Part shown: one piece after another, positions 43,004 to 51,884 of the stretch | How positions within the stretch are numbered: position 1 is the first letter of the stretch | Layout: every line of letters starts with the position of its first letter | Origin: Spirochaetaceae bacterium | GTDB lineage: Bacteria > Spirochaetota > Spirochaetia > Treponematales > Treponemataceae | Length of the DNA stretch: 64,000 nt | Assembly: GCA_017623685.1 (NCBI GenBank) | Contig: JAGAOP010000046.1 | Coordinates: 1-64,000 of the forward strand | Direction of reading: 5' to 3' | Program-made: the position numbers and the translations under genes | Notes under the pieces: model-generated | Told to the model about the DNA's origin: nothing | Database searches by the model: none | Seen by the model: the letters and a program-made list of their open reading frames with translations, nothing else

Positions 43004-46000
43004 GCCAAAGTGCAGTAGAAAAATGGTTACTCGAAGGAGATGGTTCCGAAAACTCAAGAAGTTTAAGTGACGAACAGCGTAATGCGGTAACCTTTATGGG
43101 AAATACTGTAACGGCGGCTGGAGCAGGTTCCGGTAAGACATTTGTTCTTGCTAGAAGATTTGCATATTTAGTCTGCATTAAAAAATACAAGGTTAGCCAG
43201 ATTTTAACTCTCACTTTTACAAAAAAAGCTACCACCGAAATGTATAGCCGAATATACAAAACTCTTTTTGAAATTGCCACAAAATTTGATGATCCGTATG
43301 CAAAGGAAGCTGTTGCAGAATTTTTTACTACAAAGATTCAAACTTTAGACTCTTACTGTTCTTATATTGTGCGACAAAAATCCTATGCCTACGGAATTAA
43401 ACCAGACTTTGTAATTGATAACGAAATGGCTACAGATTTGGCTAAAACCATGGCTCTGCCCTTTGTTTTAACTCATCGAAATAACTTTGCAATTCAAGAG
43501 TTGGCTCGAACTAATTCTTTAGAGCAACTGGCAGATGAAATATTTGTTCAAACTGTATTGAATTATTCAAAAATATGCGAACCTGTTCCATTCCGAAGCC
43601 AATTTTTTCAACAGCAGAAATACGCTCTTGAAAAATGGGATTTGTTAGTAACTCAAGCCTTGGATTTAATCAGACAACTACAAGTTTTCAGTCAAGAAAA
43701 TGGAAGCAAAAAGAAAACTGCATTTTTTACGAATTTAGCTAAGGCTTTTCTTGAACCTTGCCCAGAAAAAAATGAATATATAAACTTCTGTTTGTATGTA
43801 AGTAAATTTTCTTTTATAAGCTTACAAGGTCAAAAGGCTGATTCAAATCCCTGTGTTTCCCTAGTAAAAGATTTAAAATCCCTTTACAGTTCTCTGTCTG
43901 GTTTAGCTTCGTTTTTAAGTCAACAAGATTTAATTAATCATCTTGTGCCACTTTTAGAAGAATTTCAAGACGACTATTTGAAACAAAAGCGAAAAGCTGG
44001 AGTTTTGACTTTTTCTGATTCAGCATATTTAGCTTTGCGAATTTTGCAAGAAAATTATGATGTTAGACAAATGGAAAAAGAAACATATAAAGCTATAATG
44101 ATAGACGAGTTTCAAGATGATAATAATTTGCAAAAAGAAATGCTTTTCTGTTTAGCAGAAAAATTAGATAGCTTAAACCCAGCTCCTGTTACGGCGAATA
44201 ATCTAGAAAAAAGCAAATTGTTTTTTGTTGGAGATGAAAAACAATCGATTTACCGATTCCGAGGCGCCGACGTTTCTGTTTTTCGCTCTTTAGCAAATGA
44301 ATTACAAACAGATGGAGCTGAAAGTGTTTCACCCCTATTGTATCTTTCTAGTAATTATCGTTCTCATCCTGATTTAATTAAATCTTTTAACGAAATATTT
44401 GGAGGGAATAAGCAAAAAGATGAAAAGGGCAATGAATTTTTGGATTTTTTAGGGGTATTTAAAAAACCAGAAGCTAATGGCGATTTCCCAATTTATGAAG
44501 CTGAATATACTGAAGTTTTAGCTGGAAAAAAAATAGATATTCAGGAAAAAAAAGAGAAAAGATTAAAGTTTTGTTTTTTTAATGAGGAGGAATCAGCAGA
44601 AGATGAAAGACGCTTAAAAAAAGAAGAATGTGAAGCTGTATTTGTAGCTCAAGAAATAAGAAAATTAATTGATTTAAAAAAGGCTAATCCCCAGGATATA
44701 GCTTTACTTTTTAGAACAAAAACCCATCAGCATTATTTTGAAAAACATCTTCGACTTCAGCAAATTCCTTATTCTACAGATTCTATGGGTAGTTTTTTTT
44801 CTGATGCTCCAACCAATGATATTTATAATTTTTTAAAACTATGCTTATACCCAAAAGACATTGTGGCTTATAGTGTTTTCTTGCGCTCTCCATTTATTGC
44901 TCTTTCTTGCCACAGTCTTGAGTTGCTTTTGTGTCAAAAGCCTGAAACAATATTTGATGAAAAAGTTGCAGATATTCTTCCTGTTGAAGAAAAAGCAAAG
45001 TATTTATTAGGATGTGAATTATATAAAAATGTTGCACAAACTGTGGGAATAGAACCTATAACCGCTACTATTTCAAAGTTATGGTATGAATTAGGCTATC
45101 GTTATGAAACCCTATGGAATGATTCAGTTCAACAGTATTCTCAGCTTTACGATTTCTTATTTGAAATGGCAAGAAAGGCAGACTTGGCAGGCAAAAGTAT
45201 GGCAAGTTTTTTGGATAGCCTTTCTGCTTTGGCAAATAATGAATTAAAATTGAATGATTTAGACATTCCTTTAGAAAGAGGAAATGCTGTTCAACTTATG
45301 ACAATTCATGCCAGTAAGGGATTGGAATTTCCTGTTGTTTTTGTATGTTGCTGCCATGGACGAGGAGTTGTAAATAAAAATCCGAAAGCTGTGTATTATT
45401 CAAAAAAATGGGGCGTAACACTTAATCTTCCTTCGCCACCAGAATTAGTTAAGGCTGAAAAAAATTATTTTTACTCTGTAGCAAAAGAAATGGAAGATAA
45501 AGAAGAAGAAGCTGAACTACGACGTCTTTTGTATGTTGCAATGACTAGGGCAGAATCCTACTTATATGTTACAGGAAGTTGTAAATTCCCCTTTGAATAT
45601 GATGACGAAGATAAAATCTGTTGTTCTTTTTTGAATTTACTATCTCCCCTTATTTGTGCATGCCTTGTTCAAAGCGAAGACAATGAAATACAAGTTGTAA
45701 GGGACGCTCCCTTTGTATTTGAAAAAATCTCAGCTTCTTATTGGGAAAAAGACAAAACTTCAGATGTAAAAATAAAAAACACTTTGAGTTGGAAAAAAAA
45801 CTTTGCAGATTATTTTTCTCCTTATTACAAGGAACTGCCACCTATTGAAACTCCGATTTTAGAGTGGCCCTATAAATCACCAAGTCACTTGGAATCAGTG
45901 GAAGAAGTTTTTCCTAAAGAAAAACCAATTAAAAATAACTTATCTATTCAAATTGATGAATTAATAGGTACCGAAAAAGGGGGCGAAAAATTTCTTGCTA

Positions 46001-46503
46001 CTGATTTTGGTTCAGTTGCTCACCTATATCTTGAAGCTTTTATAAATAAAGAACTCGTTGATGTTCCAGCTAGCTTAGTTTTAGCTTTAAATAAAAAACA
46101 GCAAGAAATATTAGATTCTGTTTGTTCGCAATTAGCAAAAAATTTTTGTAGTTCAGCTATAGGAAAAGAGGCGCAAAATGCAACTTGGATTAGAACAGAA
46201 TTTGGTTTTTATTACAAAATCGGTAAATATATTTTACGTGGTTCTATAGACTTAATTTATAAGCGTGCAGATGGAGGCTACGCAATAATTGATTACAAAA
46301 CCAATGCCTCAGAGCAACCTGAAATTTATTATCTTCAATTAGCTGCTTATCGCAAAGCAATGGCTGCTATTTTTTCCATTCAAGAAGAAAAAATTTCTTG
46401 TGGTTTGTTTTATTTGAGGACAGGAAATTTTGTTGATATTACGGATTGCTGTGCTAAAATTGATTTAGATGAAATTATTGCTTTAGGAAAAACAGAAGAG
46501 TAA
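43000..46503 (+). CDS. AddA-like UvrD-family helicase-nuclease
   Basis: This 1167-residue protein has all helicase motifs: AAGAGSGKTFVLARRFAYLV (Walker A), LTFTKKATTEM (Ia), AIMIDEFQDDN (Walker B), GDEKQSIYRFRGADVSVF (III), SSNYRSH (IV), MTIHASKGLEFPVVFV (V) and LLYVAMTRAESYLYV (VI). A C-terminal RecB nuclease follows, with AHLYLEAF and AIIDYKTNASEQPE then YYLQLAAYRKA. It works with the AddB-like protein to resect double-strand breaks for RecA. It ends 70 bp before a separate promoter. Confidence 0.92.
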   Translation: MSQSAVEKWLLEGDGSENSRSLSDEQRNAVTFMGNTVTAAGAGSGKTFVLARRFAYLVCIKKYKVSQILTLTFTKKATTEMYSRIYKTLFEIATKFDDPYAKEAVAEFFTTKIQTLDSYCSYIVRQKSYAYGIKPDFVIDNEMATDLAKTMALPFVLTHRNNFAIQELARTNSLEQLADEIFVQTVLNYSKICEPVPFRSQFFQQQKYALEKWDLLVTQALDLIRQLQVFSQENGSKKKTAFFTNLAKAFLEPCPEKNEYINFCLYVSKFSFISLQGQKADSNPCVSLVKDLKSLYSSLSGLASFLSQQDLINHLVPLLEEFQDDYLKQKRKAGVLTFSDSAYLALRILQENYDVRQMEKETYKAIMIDEFQDDNNLQKEMLFCLAEKLDSLNPAPVTANNLEKSKLFFVGDEKQSIYRFRGADVSVFRSLANELQTDGAESVSPLLYLSSNYRSHPDLIKSFNEIFGGNKQKDEKGNEFLDFLGVFKKPEANGDFPIYEAEYTEVLAGKKIDIQEKKEKRLKFCFFNEEESAEDERRLKKEECEAVFVAQEIRKLIDLKKANPQDIALLFRTKTHQHYFEKHLRLQQIPYSTDSMGSFFSDAPTNDIYNFLKLCLYPKDIVAYSVFLRSPFIALSCHSLELLLCQKPETIFDEKVADILPVEEKAKYLLGCELYKNVAQTVGIEPITATISKLWYELGYRYETLWNDSVQQYSQLYDFLFEMARKADLAGKSMASFLDSLSALANNELKLNDLDIPLERGNAVQLMTIHASKGLEFPVVFVCCCHGRGVVNKNPKAVYYSKKWGVTLNLPSPPELVKAEKNYFYSVAKEMEDKEEEAELRRLLYVAMTRAESYLYVTGSCKFPFEYDDEDKICCSFLNLLSPLICACLVQSEDNEIQVVRDAPFVFEKISASYWEKDKTSDVKIKNTLSWKKNFADYFSPYYKELPPIETPILEWPYKSPSHLESVEEVFPKEKPIKNNLSIQIDELIGTEKGGEKFLATDFGSVAHLYLEAFINKELVDVPASLVLALNKKQQEILDSVCSQLAKNFCSSAIGKEAQNATWIRTEFGFYYKIGKYILRGSIDLIYKRADGGYAIIDYKTNASEQPEIYYLQLAAYRKAMAAIFSIQEEKISCGLFYLRTGNFVDITDCCAKIDLDEIIALGKTEE

Positions 46504-46538
46504 TAGCTTTTTTGGTTTTTAAACATCCCATTCCCTAA

Positions 46539-46567
46539 TTGACCATGCTTGTGCCTTGTGTTAAACT
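46539..46567 (+). promoter_or_regulatory. Promoter of the TPR lipoprotein gene, predicted leaderless
   Basis: TTGACC at 46539-46544, 17 bp, TAAACT at 46562-46567, then 6 bp (TTTTAT) and the ATG at 46574. Confidence 0.6.
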
Positions 46568-46573
46568 TTTTAT

Positions 46574-47002
46574 ATGAAGAAACAGTTTTTTTATGTTGCT
46601 TTGGCAACAATTTTTACGATTATTATTTTTTCTGGATGCTATTCTGTTCCCAAAGATATTCCATCAGATCTTTCTGCAGAAGAACTTATTCAATTAGCTC
46701 AATCAAGTTATGATGATGGAAATGTTAAAGCTGCTCAAGCTTATTATGAGGCTGTAATTATTCGCTATAGCTCTGATATGGCTCTTGTGGTAGAGGCTGA
46801 ATATGAAATTGCCCACATGAAAATAAAAGAAAAAAAGTGGCAACAGGCAATTCCGGATCTTCAGCGAATTTTGTCCTACTATGAAAGCGATTATTCTGGA
46901 ATTCTTCCTCAAGCCTATAAAAAGTTGGCTCAGTTGGATTTAGACAAAGTTCCAGAATTTGAACTTAGAAAAGCTGCTCCAGAATCTTTCGTAACGGAAT
47001 AA
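46574..47002 (+). CDS. TPR-containing lipoprotein, BamD-like
   Basis: This 142-residue lipoprotein has a signal peptide ending FSGC (Cys22). The mature protein has two or three TPR-type helical pairs (AEELIQLAQSSYDDGNVKAAQAYYEAVIIRY, VEAEYEIAHMKIKEKKWQQAIPDLQRILSYYES, LPQAYKKLAQLDLDKV). The layout recalls the N-terminal half of BamD, but it is much shorter, so a role in outer-membrane protein assembly is only possible. It is convergent with the VWA gene with 2 bp between the stops. Confidence 0.78.
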   Translation: MKKQFFYVALATIFTIIIFSGCYSVPKDIPSDLSAEELIQLAQSSYDDGNVKAAQAYYEAVIIRYSSDMALVVEAEYEIAHMKIKEKKWQQAIPDLQRILSYYESDYSGILPQAYKKLAQLDLDKVPEFELRKAAPESFVTE

Positions 47003-47004
47003 TT

Positions 47005-48225
47005 TTATTTTGCCTTTCTATCTGCAGATGTTTTTCCATCTGGCGTGATGATTGTGTCTATGGCAATATCCAAAGAAAGTGCGGTTGATGCCACCAATTC
47101 TTTTGTGTATTTACCTGTGCCTCGTGGTCTAGGATGAGCTTCTGCGTCTCCAATTAAAATAATCTTTTTGTTAGCAAAAGGGTTCCATTTGTAAAATTCT
47201 AGGGATGCAAAAAGAGCTTCGTAAACAGCTTCTGGAATATCACCACCTTCAGTACCTCGAATTGTAAAGGAATTTAATTGCTTTTCAAATTCAGAAAAAT
47301 CTTGTGTGAAGGGGAAAACTTTTACAGGAAGTCCGTTGTGCCGGAATCCATCGCTATAATCTCGGTATAGTAATAATCCTATGCGAAACTGCCCTTGCTT
47401 TGAATTTACAAGTTCTACTAGTTTTTCAGTTAGTTCTTCTCTGAGTTTTTCAATATCGTCTTTCATGCTGCCTGTGGCATCTATGGCAAGGACTAAATCT
47501 ACAGGTTTAGAAAAATCCATACAGTTTAAGGAAGCGATAATATCGTTTACAAGAGAGTCTGGTCCTTGGGAAAAAATAAGATTTCCAGAAGAATTTTTTG
47601 CTATAGCTTCAAAACTGGCAGCAGCTGAAGGGTTATAACTGTCAGTTAAGGTTACTTTTTGATTTTTTACTTCGTTTTTGGTAGGACTTTTATCTAAATC
47701 AAACATAAAAGGGTTGTCTCCAAATCCCTTTGAGTAGTCTGCGAATTTTGCACCAAAGCAGAGAATAATTATAAAAGTTCCAGGTCCAATGGAAACTTTG
47801 CCATTTCTTGTCCAAGGGTAGCCATATACCATGGTGGTAGGTATAAACAGTAAAAATGCTTCACCAAAGCTTTTGTCATTTTGTACAGAGGAATCTAAAA
47901 TACTGAATTTTGAATATTCAGATTGAAGGACTTTGCCATCTAACATTCTGTTTTCATTTCCATTTGTAGAATTCCATTGTAAAGCTCGGTAAGCATAGTT
48001 TGCCTCTAAGCCTAAAGGGTCCTTTGTTGTTTCTGTAAGCATGACAGATTCAACTTGAGGTAATTTTCTGATATAAAGATTATAGCCTTCTAGCACTGGT
48101 TCTGCTTCTGCAAAATTGAATACAGGTTCTAATCGTAAATCATTTATTGTAAGAGTAAAATTTTCTGCAAAGGAAAAAAAGCTAAAAAGAAAAAAAATTG
48201 AAAGAAAAACTAAAAATTTATTCAT
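47005..48225 (-). CDS. Secreted VWA domain protein
   Basis: This 406-residue protein has a signal peptide (MNKFLVFLSIFFLFSFFSFA). The first 220 residues are not recognised. A von Willebrand factor A domain follows, with a metal site DATGS in LVLAIDATGSMKDD, the Thr in TIRGTEGGDIPEAV and the Asp in IILIGDAEAHPR. VWA domains bind protein partners through the metal. The C-terminus (PDGKTSADRKAK) suggests a short basic tail. It has no clear Shine-Dalgarno sequence. Confidence 0.82.
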   Translation of the reverse strand: MNKFLVFLSIFFLFSFFSFAENFTLTINDLRLEPVFNFAEAEPVLEGYNLYIRKLPQVESVMLTETTKDPLGLEANYAYRALQWNSTNGNENRMLDGKVLQSEYSKFSILDSSVQNDKSFGEAFLLFIPTTMVYGYPWTRNGKVSIGPGTFIIILCFGAKFADYSKGFGDNPFMFDLDKSPTKNEVKNQKVTLTDSYNPSAAASFEAIAKNSSGNLIFSQGPDSLVNDIIASLNCMDFSKPVDLVLAIDATGSMKDDIEKLREELTEKLVELVNSKQGQFRIGLLLYRDYSDGFRHNGLPVKVFPFTQDFSEFEKQLNSFTIRGTEGGDIPEAVYEALFASLEFYKWNPFANKKIILIGDAEAHPRPRGTGKYTKELVASTALSLDIAIDTIITPDGKTSADRKAK

Positions 48226-48276
48226 ATTTTATCATCGGCAATAATACAAATTGCTATAAATAAAAAAAAATTATTC

Positions 48277-48305
48277 TTGACAAATTCAATAAGGTGGAGT
48301 ATTCT
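48277..48305 (+). promoter_or_regulatory. Promoter of the sugar-binding protein gene
   Basis: TTGACA (perfect) at 48277-48282, 17 bp, TATTCT at 48300-48305. Transcription would begin near 48312, giving a 44-nt leader. Confidence 0.65.
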
Positions 48306-48326
48306 GTATTTAATAACAATTCATTC

Positions 48327-48341
48327 GGAAGCTATGCTTCC
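48327..48341 (+). promoter_or_regulatory. Leader hairpin before the ribosome-binding site
   Basis: GGAAGC-TAT-GCTTCC ends one base before an AAAAGGAGA Shine-Dalgarno sequence. It may protect the 5' end of this message or expose the ribosome site. Confidence 0.5.
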
Positions 48342-48355
48342 AAAAGGAGAACATA

Positions 48356-49708
48356 ATGAAAAAAATTGCAAGCATTGTCTTAGCAATTCTTTTGGTTTGT
48401 CTTGTTGCTGGTTGTAGCAAAGAACAAGAACCACAGGAAGTATATTTCTTGAATTTCAAACCTGAAATCGCTGAAGTATACGAAACAAAGGTTGCTCCTG
48501 CATTTGCAAAGGAAAACCCTGGATACACATTGAAAGTTGTAACAGCTGCATCTGGTTCATACGAACAGACATTGAAATCAGAACAGGCTAAATCAAACCC
48601 ACCTGTTATTTTCCAGACAAACGGACCTGTAGGTCTTGCTAACTCAAAAGACGAAGCTGCTGTTCTTGATGGAACATCATTCTATGGTCTTTTAGCTGAC
48701 AAGTCTATGGCTCTTAAATTGGACGGAAAAGTTGCTGCTATTCCTTACGCTGTAGAAGGTTATGGTATTATTTACAATGATGAAATCATGAAAAAATATT
48801 TCGCATTGGCAGACAAAGCTGTTGCTATTTCTTCAACAGATGAAATCAACAACTTTGATACATTGAAAGCTGTTGTTGAAGATATGCAGAAGAACAAAGA
48901 AGCTCTTGGAATCAAGGGTGTTTTCGCTTCTACATCAATGTCAGCTGGTAACCAGTGGAGATGGCAGACACACACTGTAAACGTTCCATTGTTCTACGAA
49001 TTCTCTGAAAAAGATCCATCAGCTAGTCCTTTAACAACAGGTTTGGCTTCTTCTGAATTGTCATTCAAATATGGTGACAACTTCAAAGCTCTTATGGATT
49101 TGTATACAAACAACAGTGTTACAGAAAAAACATTGTTGGGATCAAAGAGTGTAGACGATTCAATGGCTGAATTTGCTCTTGGTCAGTGTGCTATGGTACA
49201 GAATGGTAACTGGGCAGCTGCTCAGATTTTGGGAACTCCTGGAAACAAAGTTACTGCTGAAAACATTAAGTTCCTTCCATTGTACATGGGAATCGATGGC
49301 GAAGAAAACGCTGGTCTTTGTGTTGGAACAGAAAATTATCTCTGTATCAACAAGAATGCTTCTGCAGAAGCACAGAAAGGCGCTGACGTATTCTTGACAT
49401 GGTTGTTCAGTTCAGAAACAGGAAAGGCTTTGGTATCAAATGACCTTATGTTCATTACTCCTTTCAATAGCTTTGCTGCAAACGAACTTCCATCAGATCC
49501 ACTTTCACAGCAAGTTAGCATTTGGATGAACAAACCAGGTGTATCTTCTGTAACTTGGACATTCAACGCTATTCCTTCAGAAGAATGGAAGAATGCTCTT
49601 GGTTCAGCTCTTCTTTCATACTTTGAAGGAAAGACAGACTGGGCATCAGTTGCAAACACCGCTCGCGAGCAGTGGAATGCAGAATGGAATATTAAAAACG
49701 GTAACTAA
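48356..49708 (+). CDS. Carbohydrate ABC transporter substrate-binding lipoprotein
   Basis: This 450-residue lipoprotein has a signal peptide ending LVAGC (Cys20). It belongs to the family 1 solute-binding proteins (MalE/CUT1 type): NPGYTLKVVTAASGSYEQTLKSEQAKSNPPVIFQ, IPYAVEGYGIIYNDEIMKKYF, and an AFALGQCAMVQNGNW motif as EFALGQCAMVQNGNWAA. Codons favour AAC, TTC, GAC and CAG more than the neighbours, a sign of high expression. A strong Shine-Dalgarno sequence and a terminator-like hairpin behind the gene fit higher levels than the permeases. The sugar is not evident. Confidence 0.92.
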   Translation: MKKIASIVLAILLVCLVAGCSKEQEPQEVYFLNFKPEIAEVYETKVAPAFAKENPGYTLKVVTAASGSYEQTLKSEQAKSNPPVIFQTNGPVGLANSKDEAAVLDGTSFYGLLADKSMALKLDGKVAAIPYAVEGYGIIYNDEIMKKYFALADKAVAISSTDEINNFDTLKAVVEDMQKNKEALGIKGVFASTSMSAGNQWRWQTHTVNVPLFYEFSEKDPSASPLTTGLASSELSFKYGDNFKALMDLYTNNSVTEKTLLGSKSVDDSMAEFALGQCAMVQNGNWAAAQILGTPGNKVTAENIKFLPLYMGIDGEENAGLCVGTENYLCINKNASAEAQKGADVFLTWLFSSETGKALVSNDLMFITPFNSFAANELPSDPLSQQVSIWMNKPGVSSVTWTFNAIPSEEWKNALGSALLSYFEGKTDWASVANTAREQWNAEWNIKNGN

Positions 49709-49746
49709 TGTTATTTAGTTAAATTACAATATTCTATATAAAAAAG

Positions 49747-49784
49747 TACCCGCCGTCTTGATTTCAGATGGTGGGTATTTTTTT
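49747..49784 (+). terminator. Internal terminator between binding protein and permeases
   Basis: TACCCGCCGTCT pairs with AGATGGTGGGTA (two G-T pairs) over a 7-base loop, followed by seven T. Being inside the operon, it probably allows only part of the transcripts to reach the permease genes. Confidence 0.75.
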
Positions 49785-49822
49785 AAAATGATTTGATTCT
49801 TTAATAATAAGGATTTTTAGCT

Positions 49823-50677
49823 GTGGTTATAGAAAAGGTTTTACGCAAATATTTTCCTTTATTTGCTTTGCCAGGCGTCATTTGCTTTTTAATGGCGTTC
49901 CTTATCCCCATGTTTATGGGTATTTATCTTTCATTTTGTGAATTCACGAATGTAACAAACGCTAAGTGGGTTGGAATTAGCAACTATGTTAAAGCTTTTA
50001 CTGTAGATGGATATTTTGCTTCTTCACTTTGGCTAACAATTAAATTTACAGTTGTATCAGTTATTACAATTAACCTATTTGCATTTGCTTTAGCAATTAT
50101 GCTTACCAAAGGTGTACGTGGTACAAATGTATTCCGAACAATCTTTTTCATGCCTAACCTTATTGGTGGTATTGTTCTTGGTTGGATTTGGCAGGTTATT
50201 ATTAACGGTGTTTTGCTATATACAAAAGAAGCTACAATTGTTTCAGATCCAAGTTATGGTTTCTGGGGCTTGGTTATTTTGATGAACTGGCAAAATGTTG
50301 GTTATATGATGGTTATTTACATTGCTGCTATTCAAAATATTCCTTCAGATATGCTTGAAGCTGCGGCAATTGACGGTTCAGGCTACTGGAGAACATTGTT
50401 TAGCATTATTCTTCCTACAATTATGCCATCAATTACAATTTGTTTGTTCATGACAGTTACAAATGGCTTCAAGTTGTTTGACCAGAACTTAGCTTTAACA
50501 GCTGGTGAACCAGGTAAACAGACCGAAATGCTTGCCTTGAACATTTATAATACCTTCTATGGACGAAGTGGCTTTGAAGGGGTTGGACAGGCGAAGGCTG
50601 TTGTATTTACGATAATTGTTGCATCTATTGCTCTACTTCAACTTAGACTTACTAGAAGTAAGGAGGTTGAACAGTGA
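49823..50677 (+). CDS. Carbohydrate ABC transporter permease (MalF-like)
   Basis: This 284-residue inner-membrane protein has six spans and the EAA loop EAAAIDGSGYWRTLFSIILPTIMPS that docks on the ATPase. The start is GTG at 49823 with an AAGGA sequence 11 bases upstream. It overlaps the next permease by four bases (GTGA). The motor ATPase (usually a shared MsmK-type protein) is not in the window. Confidence 0.93.
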   Translation: MVIEKVLRKYFPLFALPGVICFLMAFLIPMFMGIYLSFCEFTNVTNAKWVGISNYVKAFTVDGYFASSLWLTIKFTVVSVITINLFAFALAIMLTKGVRGTNVFRTIFFMPNLIGGIVLGWIWQVIINGVLLYTKEATIVSDPSYGFWGLVILMNWQNVGYMMVIYIAAIQNIPSDMLEAAAIDGSGYWRTLFSIILPTIMPSITICLFMTVTNGFKLFDQNLALTAGEPGKQTEMLALNIYNTFYGRSGFEGVGQAKAVVFTIIVASIALLQLRLTRSKEVEQ

Positions 50678-51528
50678 AAAATTCAATTAATCGTACTACT
50701 TCAAAGAAAATCATATTTGTTTTCTTATCAATAGCAGCTATTTACGTATTGTTTCCAATCTTAATTGTGTGTATGAACTCGTTTAAAAGCCGATTTTATA
50801 TTTCAACAGAACCTTTTAGTTTTCCAACATTTGGAAATGAAGATTCAACCTTTGTTGGTGGTTTAAACTATACTAATGGTATACAGAAAATAAAGTTTTT
50901 TAAGGCTTTTGGTTTTTCACTTTGGATTACTTTAGCTTCTACTTTGGGTATTTTGCTTGTTTCAAGTATGTTAGCTTGGTTTATTACTCGTGTAAAAAAT
51001 AAAGTAACAAGTTTAATTTATTATTCATTGGTTTTTTCAATGATTGTACCTTTCCAGATGGTTATGTTTACAATGAGTAAAATGGCTAATATTTTACATT
51101 TGGATAATCCTGTGGGAATTGTATTGATTTATATCGGTTTTGGTTGTGGTATGTCAACTTTTATGTTCTCTGGTTTTATTAAATCAATTCCCTTATCTTT
51201 GGAAGAAGCTGCTATGATTGACGGTGCTACACCTCCACAGATTTTCTTTCAAGTTATTATCCCAATGCTTAAAAGTACAGCAATTACCATTGCTATTCTT
51301 GAAATCATGTGGGTTTGGAATGACTACCTTTTGCCTTATCTAACTATCGGTACTGATTATAAAACAATTCCTATTGCAATTCAGTATTTGAGAGGAGGTT
51401 ATGGAGCAGTTGATATGGGTGCTATGATGGCTATGTTGGTTTTAGCCATGATTCCTGTTATTGTGTTCTATTTAACATGTCAGAAGTATATCATTAAGGG
51501 TGTACTGGCAGGTGCTGTAAAAGGTTAA
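50674..51528 (+). CDS. Carbohydrate ABC transporter permease (MalG-like)
   Basis: This 284-residue inner-membrane protein has six spans and the EAA loop EEAAMIDGATPPQIFFQVIIPMLKS. It starts at a GTG preceded by AGGAGG. It pairs with the MalF-like subunit. The operon ends 16 bp later at an intrinsic terminator. Confidence 0.93.
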   Translation: MKNSINRTTSKKIIFVFLSIAAIYVLFPILIVCMNSFKSRFYISTEPFSFPTFGNEDSTFVGGLNYTNGIQKIKFFKAFGFSLWITLASTLGILLVSSMLAWFITRVKNKVTSLIYYSLVFSMIVPFQMVMFTMSKMANILHLDNPVGIVLIYIGFGCGMSTFMFSGFIKSIPLSLEEAAMIDGATPPQIFFQVIIPMLKSTAITIAILEIMWVWNDYLLPYLTIGTDYKTIPIAIQYLRGGYGAVDMGAMMAMLVLAMIPVIVFYLTCQKYIIKGVLAGAVKG

Positions 51529-51543
51529 CCTTTTATTTACCAC

Positions 51544-51579
51544 AAAAAGCTGGAAGCATACGCTTTCAGCTTTTTTTTT
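51544..51579 (+). terminator. Terminator of the sugar transporter operon
   Basis: AAGCTGGAAGC pairs with GCTTTCAGCTT over ATAC, followed by seven T. Confidence 0.9.
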
Positions 51580-51815
51580 ACGGAACATCATAATGTATTC
51601 TTATAACGCTGTTCATTTTCTAGGAACTAAAATAATAGAAAAATAGCCACTTTTAAAAAATCAGTAAAATTGCAAAAGGATTTGTTCTAAATCTGCTGGA
51701 TAGTATTCGGAATAAATTGGCTAGATAAATCAAGTTGTTGTGAATATTGTTTGTATAAAATGTTTTTTCAGGTAAAAACGAGTGAAAAAGCTATGTGTTA
51801 TTAATTAGCTGATGT
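51580..51815. other. AT-rich intergenic gap, no gene seen
   Basis: The gap between the two convergent terminators holds no ORF with a ribosome-binding site, no clear repeat and no RNA I recognise. Confidence 0.6.
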
Positions 51816-51846
51816 AAAAAAAAGCCCTATATTTTCATACAGGGCT
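51816..51846 (-). terminator. Terminator of the second binding protein gene
   Basis: Leftward, AGCCCTGTAT pairs with ATATAGGGCT with one mismatch, followed by eight T (51816-51823). Confidence 0.85.
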
Positions 51847-51884
51847 AAAATTAATCCGTAAATATTTTGTATTATCTAAAAAAA

